NCBI RefSeq assembly: GCF_035994185.1
Contig: NZ_CP108538.1
Span: forward strand, 4,441,501-4,505,500
DNA from: Streptomyces sp. NBC_01217
Lineage (GTDB): Bacteria; Actinomycetota; Actinomycetes; Streptomycetales; Streptomycetaceae
DNA: 64,000 nt
Direction: 5' to 3'
This document shows positions 17,807 through 25,965 of the stretch, one piece after another. The position numbers were made by a program, and so were the translations under genes. The first letter of the stretch is position 1. Each line of letters begins with the position of its first letter. The notes under the pieces are model-generated. The model had not been told where the DNA came from. It saw only the letters and a program-made list of their open reading frames with translations, and did no database searches.

Positions 17807-17821
17807 ACGGCTCCCGCGCAA

Positions 17822-17868
17822 CGGAACGGGCGCCGGAGGATCTTTCAAGGTCCTCCGGCGCCCGTTCC
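17822..17868 (+). terminator. Rho-independent-type hairpin after the DUF5324 gene
   Basis: Arms AACGGGCGCCGGAGGA and TCCTCCGGCGCCCGTT flank the short loop TCTTTCAAGG. It marks the end of the conserved oriC-proximal block. Bases 17869-18123 beyond it contain no recognisable gene. Confidence 0.85.
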
Positions 17869-18242
17869 CTGTCACGGCGCGCCGGCGCCGGCCCGGCATT
17901 CTCGTCAGCAACCCGATGACCACGAGTGAGCGGATGCCGGGTTCGGACATCAGCCGCCGGTGGACCTGCCGGGGCCGCGGCACGGAGCTCCATCGGAATG
18001 CGGTGTCCCATACCGGGCTGGTTCCGTCCTCCCGGGGCCGGTCCACCTGCCCGAGCAGGTCCATGCGCCGGAAGGAAGGGAGCGCGGGTCGCTGACGTCG
18101 CGCACCAGGTACCTGCGACCTGAGTGCGTTGTGGCAAAGGGAGTCCCTGTTCGATGAGCAGGGGCTTCTTCGTGTGCGGGGCGTGATCGCGACGGAGTAG
18201 GGGCAGGCAGCGGACGGCTTGTTGTGGATCGAGGAGGGTGCG

Positions 18243-18809
18243 ATGCCGTCGGTGCTGGGGTTGGTGGAACGGCGTGAGGCGCGGGCGAGGCAGGAGCTGG
18301 AGTCCTGGACGGAGGTTCTGGAGCAGGCTCAGGCGGAGGTGGATGCCGCGCGGGAGCGGGTCGAGCGGGCCCGGGTGGGGCGTGAGGAACTCGTGTCGGT
18401 GCTGGCGGAGGAGCGCACGGTTGATACGCCGGTTTCCGTGCCGTCTGGTCGTGAGGCGGCTGCTGTTGTGGGATCGAGCGGCTTGGGCGCGGGGCAGGGC
18501 GGGCGGCCGCCGGTGTGGCGGTCGGGCATGGGTGAAGAGGTGCTCAGCGGCCTGTATCGGGAGGTGTTCGCCGCGGTGGTGGCCGCTTCGGGGCCGGTGA
18601 ACGGGGTGGAGCTGACGCGGGCGGTGGGCCGGGAGGCGGAGATCAAGAACGAGGTGGAGAAGATCCGTCACCGTGCCAACGTGCTGGAGAAGCGGGGCTG
18701 GCTGCTGCGGGCGAAGGACGGACGGTTCATGCCCGCGCCCGGAGCAGTCGGCCGGGGCGCTTGTCCGGCCCGTGCGGAGCGTCCCCGGCCAGGCGCCTCG
18801 ACAGCCTGA
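18243..18809 (+). CDS. Coiled-coil/winged-helix-like protein, 3' end probably altered
   Basis: This 188-residue protein starts with a long Glu/Arg-rich coiled coil (about 8-70, ERREARARQELESWTEVLEQ and onward). A linker and a small helical domain follow that reads like a winged helix (GVELTRAVGREAEIKNEVEK, then ANVLEKRGWLLRAKDGRFM). I do not recognise a named family. A natural stop would be expected soon after RFMPAPG; the remaining residues run antisense through the 3' end of the transposase gene and look like read-through sequence. GAGGAGGG precedes ATG 18243. It lies inside the inverted-repeat-bounded unit 18124-19829. Confidence 0.55.
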   Translation: MPSVLGLVERREARARQELESWTEVLEQAQAEVDAARERVERARVGREELVSVLAEERTVDTPVSVPSGREAAAVVGSSGLGAGQGGRPPVWRSGMGEEVLSGLYREVFAAVVAASGPVNGVELTRAVGREAEIKNEVEKIRHRANVLEKRGWLLRAKDGRFMPAPGAVGRGACPARAERPRPGASTA

Positions 18810-19683
18810 TCACGGCGGCCCACCACACCATCTGCTGGTGGTGATCGGGGCGGCGTTCGTGGTCGCGGTTGAGGCGGCGTGAGCGGGAGAGCCAGCTCAG
18901 CGTTCGCTCCACCACCCACCTGCGGGCCAGTACGACAAATCCGCGTTGTCCGTCGGAGCGGCGCACGACCTCGACGCGCACTCCGTGGCGGGCGAACGCC
19001 TTCGCCAAGGCCGGCCCCTGGCAGGCACTGTCGACCCATACCAGCTTCAGCAGCCGGCCCGGCTGGTCCATGAACGTCTCCAGCAGCGCGGGGGCGGCCT
19101 TGGAGTCGTGCACGTCGGCCGTGGTCACGGTGACCTCCAGGAGCAGGCCCTCTGTGTCGGTCAGGATGTGGCGCTTGCGGCCGTCACATGACTTGCCCCC
19201 GTCGTATCCGCGACTGTCCTCACCGACGGTTTCGGAGGCGTCCACCGACTGACTGTCGATGATCCCCCCACTGGGCTCGGCGTTGCGGCCCGTGCGTTCC
19301 CTCGCCGAGCGTCGCAGGCGTTCGTACAGCTCACGCACGTAGTCGTAGGACCGCCAGCGGCGGAAGAAATCGTAGACCGCCCGCCAGTACGGGAAGTCGA
19401 CCGGCAGAGCCGTCCACTTCACACCGTTGTCGACGAGGTAGCGCACCGCGTCGAGCATCTCGCGATGGCAAAACGCCTCCGGACGCCCGCCCCGCTTCAG
19501 GAGCCAGGCCGGCACCGGCATCACGGAGCGGACCTCGGCCCACTCCGCGTCCGTCATGTCACTCGGATAGCAGCCTGCCCGCCGCCCCGCAGCGATCGAA
19601 CCGAACCGGTGCACGTAGCAGTCACACCCAAGGGTGACCGCAGTGGACGCAGGCACAGCAGAGATGGTCAACTCGTCCGACAA
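18727..19683 (-). CDS. IS5-family DDE transposase, apparently intact
   Basis: This protein of about 318 residues has the IS5 N-terminal signature YPSDMTDAEWAEVRSVMP and KWTALPVDFPYWRAVYDFF. The DDE catalytic core includes GGIIDSQSV (first Asp), VWVDSACQG (second Asp) and ARRWVVERTLSWLSRSRRL (Glu). TTG 19683 is chosen because AAGGAGG lies 4 bases upstream; ATG 19557 (MTDAEW) is the alternative core start. No frameshift or stop interrupts the frame, so it may still be active. Its 3' end overlaps the converging coiled-coil gene by 83 bases. Confidence 0.8.
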   Translation of the reverse strand: MSDELTISAVPASTAVTLGCDCYVHRFGSIAAGRRAGCYPSDMTDAEWAEVRSVMPVPAWLLKRGGRPEAFCHREMLDAVRYLVDNGVKWTALPVDFPYWRAVYDFFRRWRSYDYVRELYERLRRSARERTGRNAEPSGGIIDSQSVDASETVGEDSRGYDGGKSCDGRKRHILTDTEGLLLEVTVTTADVHDSKAAPALLETFMDQPGRLLKLVWVDSACQGPALAKAFARHGVRVEVVRRSDGQRGFVVLARRWVVERTLSWLSRSRRLNRDHERRPDHHQQMVWWAAVIRLSRRLAGDAPHGPDKRPGRLLRARA

Positions 19684-19946
19684 CGGGCCTCCTTGCTCGT
19701 GACCGGCCTCAACAACCACGTCACTACCAAGGGGCCCGTTTCTCTATGCCCACGACCGCACCGGCATCTCTGTCCGAATGATCACCCGCACCGCAGGCTT
19801 CGAACGAGATCCGGTTTGCCACAACGCACTGAGTCGTCGGCGACTGACGCGAGCGCCTCTGTTGTCCTCTGTTCTCGCGTGTCCTCTGTTCTTGCGCTGG
19901 GCCACCGGACGTCGCCCTGCTCCCGGCCTCAACGGGTAGATGCCGC

Positions 19947-19991
19947 AAAAAAAGACCCCTCTGACCTCGTTTCCGCAGATTCAGAGGGGTC
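19947..19991 (-). terminator. tRNA-type terminator belonging to the first att copy
   Basis: On the minus strand GACCCCTCTGA and TCAGAGGGGTC (19981-19991 and 19954-19964) pair and are followed by seven T. It directly follows the tRNA 3'-end fragment at about 20000-20020, as expected if the tRNA 3' end was copied together with its own terminator. A degenerate version sits at about 24733-24769 beside the second copy. Confidence 0.75.
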
Positions 19992-20026
19992 CAGCGATGT
20001 GGGGCCTAGGAGATTCGAACTCGAAA
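19968..20026 (-). repeat. att-like direct repeat, copy 1 (tRNA 3' end plus terminator)
   Basis: A 59-base segment recurs at 24747-24804 with one indel and two mismatches. On the minus strand it reads as a T-loop (GTTCGAATCT), the 3' strand of a T-stem, an acceptor 3' strand ending CCTAGGCCCCA, and then the terminator. The 5' part of a tRNA is absent. Copy 2 ends AGGCTCCA, which fits Streptomyces tRNA-Ala. With the fragment's 3' end to the left, the intact tRNA should lie to the right, beyond 64000. The two copies therefore read as former attachment sites of stacked integrative elements. Confidence 0.75.
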
Positions 20027-20124
20027 TTGATACCTTCCTGGCCTGCGGAAACGCCAGGGAAAGCGGACAAACAACCCCGTTTCCATCCTCCTGCGTCCGG
20101 CTCGATCCCCCCTCGATCCGGCAC

Positions 20125-20146
20125 CCGTGCTGACGCGTCAGCACGG
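20125..20146. repeat. 22-bp perfect palindrome, family member 1
   Basis: CCGTGCTGACG and its exact reverse complement abut with no spacer. Related copies are at 20587-20608, 20675-20696 and 24696-24717. All lie within 850 bases of an att copy. Such dyads usually bind a dimeric protein, for example an element regulator or a recombination protein; the ligand is unknown. Confidence 0.7.
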
Positions 20147-20586
20147 ACCAGCGAGCCGTTGCAGTCACGAATCATGGCTCGCCAGCGACACCCAAACTCC
20201 CCTGATTCTGGGGTTCACGCGGCAACCGCATCGCGCGTGCCCATGCAAATCAGCGTGATGACTCCAGAGAGCCCACAGTTGTGTCAGCACGGCGCCCGCA
20301 TCGTAGCGTCGGGCACTTCGACGTACGCTGATCGGCGCCGGGCTCCCCGTCGCGATCCCAGCCAGCCCGCCCACCCCGAACGAATTCAGGCAGAGAAAGG
20401 CCGACCCGGGTCGCCGGCCCCTCACCGATGCTGTACGTCGTCTCGGACATGGCCCCATTGTGTCAAACGAGTAGGAAACGCGAACCCGCACGCCATCCCT
20501 CTTGCCGGGCCTAGGGGATCAGCAGGGGAGACCAATGCAGCCCGAGCCCCGGAAACTCGGGCTTCTCAAGCTGCTCGTCAGCACCA

Positions 20587-20608
20587 CCGTGCTGACACGT
20601 CACCACGG
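20587..20608. repeat. 22-bp near-palindrome, family member 2
   Basis: The same CCGTGCTGAC arm is followed by a right arm with one extra mismatch (GTCACCACGG). The surrounding 45 bases (about 20574-20620) match 24685-24729 closely, including CGGAAAATC and GGACAAA, which ties the relic's left end to the left end of the next element. Confidence 0.65.
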
Positions 20609-20674
20609 AAAATCTGGACAAACGCGCCTGTTTTCATCCTCCTCGGTCCGGCTCGATCCCCCTCGATCCCGGTG

Positions 20675-20696
20675 CCGTGCTGACATGTCAGCACGG
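20675..20696. repeat. 22-bp perfect palindrome, family member 3
   Basis: It is identical to member 1 except for the two central bases (CTGACATGTCAG core). It sits 217 bases before the Uma2-type gene. Confidence 0.7.
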
Positions 20697-20912
20697 GCTC
20701 AACGACGTTTGCATTTCGTGAACGACACCTACGAAAGCGCCTGCTCACGGCACTGTAGAGCAGAGCAAAGAGCAGTTTGCTCTGAATGCCCCCACAGTCG
20801 CCACAGCCACCCGCCCGTGTAGCTCGCCAAGAACACGGTGAGCCGAAGCCAGATCATCGACGCCGTCCCCCTTCCGCCCTGCGCTGCCTACACTGGGCGC
20901 GGGAGGTGTGTG

Positions 20913-21491
20913 GTGACCATCACTGAGGACCGGCCACAGATGCTGGCCGAGGAGTTCGAGCGCATCGCTGCCGCCGCCGAGCGTGAAGGCGTCCGGATGG
21001 AGTTCATCCACGGCAGGCTGGGAGTCAAAGCGGTGCCCGACGGCGACCACGACGAGATCATCCGCTGGCTGATGAAACACTGCATGCAGCACCAGCCCGA
21101 CCTGTGGCTCTACCCCGAACGCGGCCTGCGCATCGAGCGCTACCGCAAAGGCAACGCCAAACCGGACGGTGCTCTCGCCCCTGAAGGCAGCTTCGCCGGA
21201 CAAGGCGAGTGGGCTGACCCCGGGCAGGTCGTAATGGTCGTCGAGGTCACCTCGTACGACAGCGACACCGACAAGCGTGACCGCGAGGAGAAGCCGGCCG
21301 CGTACGCCCAGACCGGCATCCCCGTCTACCTGCTGATCGACCGCGACACCTGCGAAACCCTCGTCTACAGCGAACCCGACGGCGACACCTACGCCAGCCT
21401 GCTGCGCCGCCCCTTCGGCCGCACCGTCGAACTTCCCGCCCCGCTCGGCTTCGCCCTCGACACCGAACCGCTCAAGAACTGGGTCCGCTGA
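20913..21491 (+). CDS. Uma2 family (DUF820) endonuclease-fold protein
   Basis: This 192-residue protein has the Uma2/DUF820 PDDEXK-like layout: an N-terminal helical part (MLAEEFERIAAAAEREGVRM), EFIHGRLGVK, KPDGALAPEG (the Pro-Asp of the motif), VVMVVEVTSYDSDTDKRDR (Glu) with REEKPAAYAQTGIPVYLLID (Lys) and a C-terminal beta segment. Uma2 proteins are abundant in Streptomyces and are thought to be nucleases, but a role has rarely been shown. GTG 20913 has GGGAGG 6 bases upstream; GTG 20910 is adjacent. It lies alone inside the att-bounded relic. Confidence 0.85.
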   Translation: MTITEDRPQMLAEEFERIAAAAEREGVRMEFIHGRLGVKAVPDGDHDEIIRWLMKHCMQHQPDLWLYPERGLRIERYRKGNAKPDGALAPEGSFAGQGEWADPGQVVMVVEVTSYDSDTDKRDREEKPAAYAQTGIPVYLLIDRDTCETLVYSEPDGDTYASLLRRPFGRTVELPAPLGFALDTEPLKNWVR

Positions 21492-21721
21492 CCGTTCAAG
21501 CCGCTCGGCCCGCCGCCGCACCTTGGCGGGGGCAGGCAATTTGCCGGGGAACAGGCAGTGCTGTCATCCCCATCACGCGGTCCACGTCGATCTCGCCCCC
21601 TACCCACGTACTCCCCGAATGTCAAGATCATCCTGTCGACCATGTGTAGGGCCTCCCTGTAGCACTAGGGTTTTCGGGACGGCCGGAACGGCACGCCGCC
21701 GAGCAGGGAGACGGATGCACC

Positions 21722-24121
21722 ATGGGGCAAGAGGCACGGAAGCGACTCGCAGAGCTGCTCGACGGCTCGGAGCGGCACGGGGACTTCAGTACTCGCATCG
21801 AGATGCCCGCTCGGGCGCTGCGCATAGAGGTCGACGGTGTCGGCAAGCTGCCCCTGCCGTTGCGCGCCCCGGTCACCAAGAAGCTGATCGCCCAGGCCCG
21901 GCAGGCCCGCTTCGGCCGCGGTGAGCAGACCCTGGCCGACACCGGCGTGCGTGACACCTGGGAGATCACTGCGGACCGGTTCACCCTGGGCGGCCCCGAC
22001 TGGGACCGCACGCTGAGCGGTGTCCTCGACGGGGTTCGTACCGCGCTCGGCCTGCCGCCCACCACCGTCCTGCGCGCCGAACCGCACGCGCTGCTCGTCT
22101 ACGGCAAGGGGCAGTTCTTCCTGCCGCACCAGGACTCCGAGAAGGACGACTCCATGGTGGGCAGCCTCGTCGTCTCGCTGCCCTCGCACCACACCGGCGG
22201 CGAACTCGTTGTCGAACACGCTGGCCGCAGCGTCACGTACCAGGCGTCCCGGGAGCGGCTAACCTTCGCCGCCTTCTACGCGGACTGCCGTCACGAGGTC
22301 AAGCCCGTCAACTCCGGGTACCGCATCACCCTCACCATGAACCTTCTCGCCGAGCCCGTCCGGCCGGCCGACGCGGCAGGCAGCGGGCCGGTGGTCGACC
22401 TGGCCCACTGCCTGAGCGAGCACTTCGCCCAGCCTGCCGAGGACCGCTACGGCTACGTCCGTACCAAGGCCACGCGGCCCAACCGGCTCGTCTACCTCCT
22501 CGACCACGAGTACACCCAGCGCGGATTGGACTGGGACCGCCTCAAGGGCGTCGACGCCACCCGCGCCGTCCTGCTCCGCCAGGCCGCCGGGCAGGCAGAC
22601 TGCGAAGCGGTCCTCGCGCTGGCGGAGGTGAAGGAGACGTGGGACGCCGTACCGCCCCACGACCGTTACGACTACTACGGCGAGACCGAGCACTTCGACG
22701 GCTGCGAGGACGAGGAATGCGAGGGTGACTGCCTCCTCGACCCCGACGGCGAGCCCGGAGCCGAGCGCCGCCGCAGCGGAGACTTCTCCGACTACGAACT
22801 CAACGACCTGATCGACGACGAGATCACCCTCGGCTGGTGGACCCGCCCCGACGGCACCGGCGGTGAGCAGATCTCCCTGCCCGTCCCGTACGCCGAGGTG
22901 TGCGCCACCACCGAGAACAAGGACCTCACGCCCTACCAGTCCGAGTACGAGGGCTACATGGGCAACTACGGCAACACCCTGGACCGCTGGTACAGGCGGG
23001 CCGCAGTGGTGCTCTGGCCCCGCCGGCGTTCGTTCGAAGCACGCGCCGAAGCGGGCTCTGAGGGAGCCCTGCGCGAGCTCCAGAGCCACCTGGACACCGG
23101 CCAGTTGGAGCTCGCACGTACGCTTGCCCGGTCGCTCGCCCCGATCTGGAAGCACCACGGTTCGGGCCCGCCCGCCGCCCCGCTCTTCGCCGCCGCCCTG
23201 AGCGTCGCGGTGGGTGTCGGGGAGGCGGACACCGCCGTGATGCTCCTCGCGCCGTTCGGGGTGGAGACCTTGAGCGAGGACCACGCCCCCGACCTCGCAC
23301 AAGCGGCCGCACGGTACGGACAGACGTGGGCACGCGAGACCGTCGCCAGCTGGTTCGGCCCGACCGGCGCCTACACCGGGGCCGACCGCGCGGCATGGCT
23401 CGAATCCCTACCCGGCCTATGTGCCGCTCTGCGGAGCGCTGACGGTGGCGGGGAGGCGGTGGCCACACCGCTGGCCGAAGGGGCCTGGCAAGCGATCGAG
23501 GAGCAGCTCACCAGCTTGCTGGGCGTAGGCCGGGAGCCGGAACGCCGCCCGGCCATGGAGCGGCTCGGCACCACACTCGCCCACATCGTGCAAGCAGCTG
23601 GCCCCCGGACCGCCGACACGATCACCACCACCCTGCGCGGGCTGCCGGACACCGCCCTGGAATGCCTGCTCCCGGCCCTGCGCGCCGCGGCACGCCACCC
23701 GGCCGCCGCACGCGATGACACCCCCGCGGGCGGCGCCTTCCAGTCGCTCGCCGACCACTGTCAGGCCCGGCTGACCGCAGCCGTCGCCCTCCCCGTACGA
23801 GCTGCGGACGACTGGTCCCTCGCCCCGGCCGGTACCTGCCGCTCCGGCTGCGACCTCTGCCCCGACCTGGACGCCTTCCTCACCTCCCGCACCCCCCGGG
23901 TCATGGAGTGGCCGCTCGCGAAGGACAAGCGCCAGCACATCCACAGCCGTATCGACCTGGCCGGCCTGCCCGTTTCTCACACCACCCGGCGCCAGGGACG
24001 CCCCTACACCCTGGTCCTGACCAAGACGGACGCGGTGTTCACCCGCGAGCGGACGGCCCGCGCCCGCGCCGAAACCGATCTGGCCTGGCTCCGGGAGAAA
24101 TGGCCCCAGCCACGCGGCTGA
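21722..24121 (+). CDS. Large protein with N-terminal 2OG-Fe(II) oxygenase domain
   Basis: This 799-residue protein has a prolyl-4-hydroxylase-type 2OG-Fe(II) dioxygenase domain in about residues 60-215. The iron ligands H136-x-D138 (FLPHQDSEKDD) and H191 (DCRHEVKP) and the 2OG-binding R201 (GYRITLTMNL) are all present, so it should be active. A charged region rich in Asp/Glu/Cys follows (about 315-345, GCEDEECEGDC), then several hundred helical residues without a domain I recognise. A late CRSGCDLCPDL segment near residue 705 could bind metal. ATG 21722 is preceded by GAGACGG. It is the largest gene of the relic element; the substrate is unknown. Confidence 0.8.
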   Translation: MGQEARKRLAELLDGSERHGDFSTRIEMPARALRIEVDGVGKLPLPLRAPVTKKLIAQARQARFGRGEQTLADTGVRDTWEITADRFTLGGPDWDRTLSGVLDGVRTALGLPPTTVLRAEPHALLVYGKGQFFLPHQDSEKDDSMVGSLVVSLPSHHTGGELVVEHAGRSVTYQASRERLTFAAFYADCRHEVKPVNSGYRITLTMNLLAEPVRPADAAGSGPVVDLAHCLSEHFAQPAEDRYGYVRTKATRPNRLVYLLDHEYTQRGLDWDRLKGVDATRAVLLRQAAGQADCEAVLALAEVKETWDAVPPHDRYDYYGETEHFDGCEDEECEGDCLLDPDGEPGAERRRSGDFSDYELNDLIDDEITLGWWTRPDGTGGEQISLPVPYAEVCATTENKDLTPYQSEYEGYMGNYGNTLDRWYRRAAVVLWPRRRSFEARAEAGSEGALRELQSHLDTGQLELARTLARSLAPIWKHHGSGPPAAPLFAAALSVAVGVGEADTAVMLLAPFGVETLSEDHAPDLAQAAARYGQTWARETVASWFGPTGAYTGADRAAWLESLPGLCAALRSADGGGEAVATPLAEGAWQAIEEQLTSLLGVGREPERRPAMERLGTTLAHIVQAAGPRTADTITTTLRGLPDTALECLLPALRAAARHPAAARDDTPAGGAFQSLADHCQARLTAAVALPVRAADDWSLAPAGTCRSGCDLCPDLDAFLTSRTPRVMEWPLAKDKRQHIHSRIDLAGLPVSHTTRRQGRPYTLVLTKTDAVFTRERTARARAETDLAWLREKWPQPRG

Positions 24122-24346
24122 AAGATCGCCGGAACCCGCAGTCGGCACACCTGAAAGAGGCCGCCCGCACCCGGGGCGCGGTCACCGCCGCCCAGGGCTA
24201 CGGCGTCGCCTGAAGCCTCGCGCACCCGCCCCAGCGGACCTGCTCGACTTCGGTGCGCACCGTCATCGCCACCCCGGCCAGGACGAACCCGGTCTCCTCA
24301 CCGAACCGATTGGGCACGGCCGAGGTGTACTCGTCGGCTGCCCCGG

Positions 24347-24607
24347 TCAGCGGTTGAGGTCGAAGACCCGCACCCCAGCCCCCTCGTACGCATCCGGGGC
24401 GACCGTTGCCACCAGCGCATCACTCTCCGGGTCGAGCAACAGACTCCGCGCTGCGTGAACCGAGGCCGCGATCCCCACCGGTACACCTTCCCGGTGCAGC
24501 AGCATCACGCCGTACGTCCCCGCGTAGTCGAGGTCAAGGGTGTGGAGGACCTCCAGCTGCCCGACGTGTTCGATGAGCCTGGACCGCTCCCTTGCCATAC
24601 CCCCCAC
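24347..24607 (-). CDS. Hypothetical 86-residue protein
   Basis: The sequence has no motif I recognise. It is of mixed alpha/beta composition (LEVLHTLDLDYAGTYGVMLL, then LVATVAPDAYEGAGVRVFDL) without membrane segments. ATG 24607 or ATG 24598 may be the start. It sits between the oxygenase gene and att copy 2 and is the last gene of the relic element. Coding character looks reasonable but is not proven. Confidence 0.5.
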   Translation of the reverse strand: MGGMARERSRLIEHVGQLEVLHTLDLDYAGTYGVMLLHREGVPVGIAASVHAARSLLLDPESDALVATVAPDAYEGAGVRVFDLNR

Positions 24608-24695
24608 CCCATGACACCCAGGAGATCCGCCAGGAGAGCCAGCAGCGGAACAACCTTTGAAAACACTGGGCCCACGAGTCTCACGTCAGCATCAC

Positions 24696-24717
24696 CGCGC
24701 TGACACGTCAGCACGGA
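24696..24717. repeat. 22-bp near-palindrome, family member 4
   Basis: CCGCGCTGACACGTCAGCAC and its flanks match the family at 20125, 20587 and 20675. It lies 30 bases to the left of att copy 2. Confidence 0.65.
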
Positions 24718-24746
24718 AAATCGGGACAAAAACACCCCCCTGACTG

Positions 24747-24804
24747 CGTTTCCGCAGATCAGAGGGGTCCAGCGATGTGGAGCCTAGGAGATTCGAACCC
24801 GAAA
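24747..24804 (-). repeat. att-like direct repeat, copy 2 (tRNA-Ala-type 3' end)
   Basis: This 58-base partner of 19968-20026 reads, on the minus strand, GTTCGAATCTCCTAGGCTCC followed by A, then the downstream terminator region. AGGCTCCA fits the acceptor 3' strand of Streptomyces tRNA-Ala, which lies with tRNA-Ile near gyrA. The sequence further 5' (TTTCGG) does not pair as a T-stem, so no intact tRNA is present. Confidence 0.75.
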
Positions 24805-25057
24805 CGGACGACGCTCCAACCTGCGGTTTTACCAAGCCTTTGCGAGAGAATCGGACTTTCCGACCCGTTTCCGTCCCGCTCCATCCTGCTCGATCCCGCT
24901 GCCCCGACTCGATGTGCCCACTGATGGGCACACCCTCAAAACCCGTTGCGGCTGCAACTCGGATGCACCTCTCAACCCCAGAATTGTAGGCTTTCAGCCG
25001 CCCGCGTCCGGCAAACGCGCAAACAGCGTGCGTGCACCCGACGGTCACGGAGCCGGA

Positions 25058-25921
25058 CTAGCCCAAAGCAGGCATTGACGTCTGAATCGCGTCGTCAACG
25101 ACTCCTTCCGTATTCGGCAGGCCGAGGTCCGTGAAGGACTGCGTGCTGGTGACCACTTCGACGCGATGGGATTGCGCGTAGGAGGCCAGTGCCAGAGAGA
25201 GTTTCGGCTCGCAGGCCGCCTTCCCCGCGGCAACGGCGAGGTAGCGCAGCAGTCGCGGCGTCACTCGCATCCGCCCTTGGAGGAGTCGGAGGTTGGTGAT
25301 GCCGCGCTCAGCCACCAGTAGGCCCGCCTGCTCACGGTCGGGTTTCTCGATCAGCCCCACCATCCTCTGTACCGACCCCTCGCCCGTGCAGACGATCACT
25401 CCGTGGTTGCTCGCCTCGTCCACGTTGAATGGTGCGGCTAGCACCGCAGGAGTATCCAGAGGCGTCGCTTCGGCGAGCGTGGACAGTGCCGCGTGCGTGG
25501 GATCAACGTTGTCAGCGAAGACCACGTAGAGATCCCCCGTGCGCAGGTGTTCGGCGCCGTTCAGCACGGATGTGATGTCGGCGTACCTGCCGTGCTGGGC
25601 GATGAAGTCGACTTGAAGGCAGTCAGCTGCCGACGGCTGGGCTGGAGGCTGGTTGGTGAGCGTCTGGTAGTGGGCCAAGGCTCCGGGGGCGAGGACCTGG
25701 CGGGTCCAGTCGATCAGCGGCGTGTAGTAGGGGTGGTGGACCACTACAGCGTGGGCACTGCCGAGGGCGGCGGCTTCATCCACGATGTGCGCCAAACCCG
25801 GCCGACCACAAACCGGCCGCAGCTCCTTGGGCAGGTACGGCGACCAGCTACCCACCCGAGTGCCCAGTCCGCCTGCGGCGATCACCACAGGGGGCACCGC
25901 AGAGGCTGTCGGCAGATTCAT
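25058..25921 (-). CDS. Sugar nucleotidyltransferase (NTP_transferase family)
   Basis: This 287-residue protein starts with the nucleotide-binding signature VIAAGGLGTRVGSWSPYLPK and KELRPVCGRPGLAHIVDEA, as in GalU/RfbA-type enzymes that join a sugar 1-phosphate to an NTP. YVVFADNVDPTH supplies the metal-binding Asp region, and GLIEKPDREQAG matches the usual EKP motif. ATG 25921 starts 44 bases from the divergent Nudix gene, so both may share a control region. The specific sugar is unknown; a nucleotide-linked metabolite with its neighbours is inferred. Confidence 0.82.
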   Translation of the reverse strand: MNLPTASAVPPVVIAAGGLGTRVGSWSPYLPKELRPVCGRPGLAHIVDEAAALGSAHAVVVHHPYYTPLIDWTRQVLAPGALAHYQTLTNQPPAQPSAADCLQVDFIAQHGRYADITSVLNGAEHLRTGDLYVVFADNVDPTHAALSTLAEATPLDTPAVLAAPFNVDEASNHGVIVCTGEGSVQRMVGLIEKPDREQAGLLVAERGITNLRLLQGRMRVTPRLLRYLAVAAGKAACEPKLSLALASYAQSHRVEVVTSTQSFTDLGLPNTEGVVDDAIQTSMPALG

Positions 25922-25965
25922 CGGTGTCCCCTTCGGGCCGGTCCCCCGAGCGATAGCGTCGGCGG

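Larger units (their letters stand above)
18124..19829. mobile_element. IS5-type unit bounded by 15-bp inverted repeats, with a second gene
   Basis: GTGCGTTGTGGCAAA at 18124-18138 is repeated inverted as TTTGCCACAACGCAC at 19815-19829, and TGA directly flanks both outer sides (18121-18123 and 19830-19832). This looks like a transposon end pair with a 3-bp duplication of the TNA type known for some IS5-family groups. The 1706-base interior holds a minus-strand IS5-family transposase and a converging plus-strand gene of unknown function that overlaps its 3' end. Either the second gene is a natural passenger, or one IS is nested in another; inner ends could not be found. Confidence 0.6.
20027..20912. 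other. Gene-free stretch with duplicated att-flank sequence
   Basis: No convincing gene is seen. Bases 20064-20146 and 20616-20696 are related: each runs from GGACAAAC through a C-rich tract with two CTCGATCC units to a palindrome built on CCGTGCTGAC. This suggests that two left-end arms of related integrative elements are stacked here. A weak match to the att core (GGGCCTAGGGGATC, about 20507-20520) lies before the second arm. A small hairpin CCCGAG...CTCGGG is at about 20540-20570. Confidence 0.6.
24608..25057. other. Gene-free junction region around att copy 2
   Basis: It contains palindrome member 4 (24696-24717), the second att copy (24747-24804), a C-rich tract with ATCCTGCTCGATCC (about 24882-24897) like those at 20064 and 20616, and a different dyad TGTGCCCA-CTGA-TGGGCACA (24913-24932). 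No gene is seen. It reads as the left end of the second integrative element. Confidence 0.6.

Noticed and set aside
19968..20026. A tRNA gene on the minus strand
   Set aside because: Only the T-loop and acceptor 3' part are present; no D-arm or anticodon stem can be formed from the bases to the right.
20125..20700. CRISPR array
   Set aside because: The repeats are palindromes with irregular spacing and different flanks; there are no uniform spacers and no cas genes.
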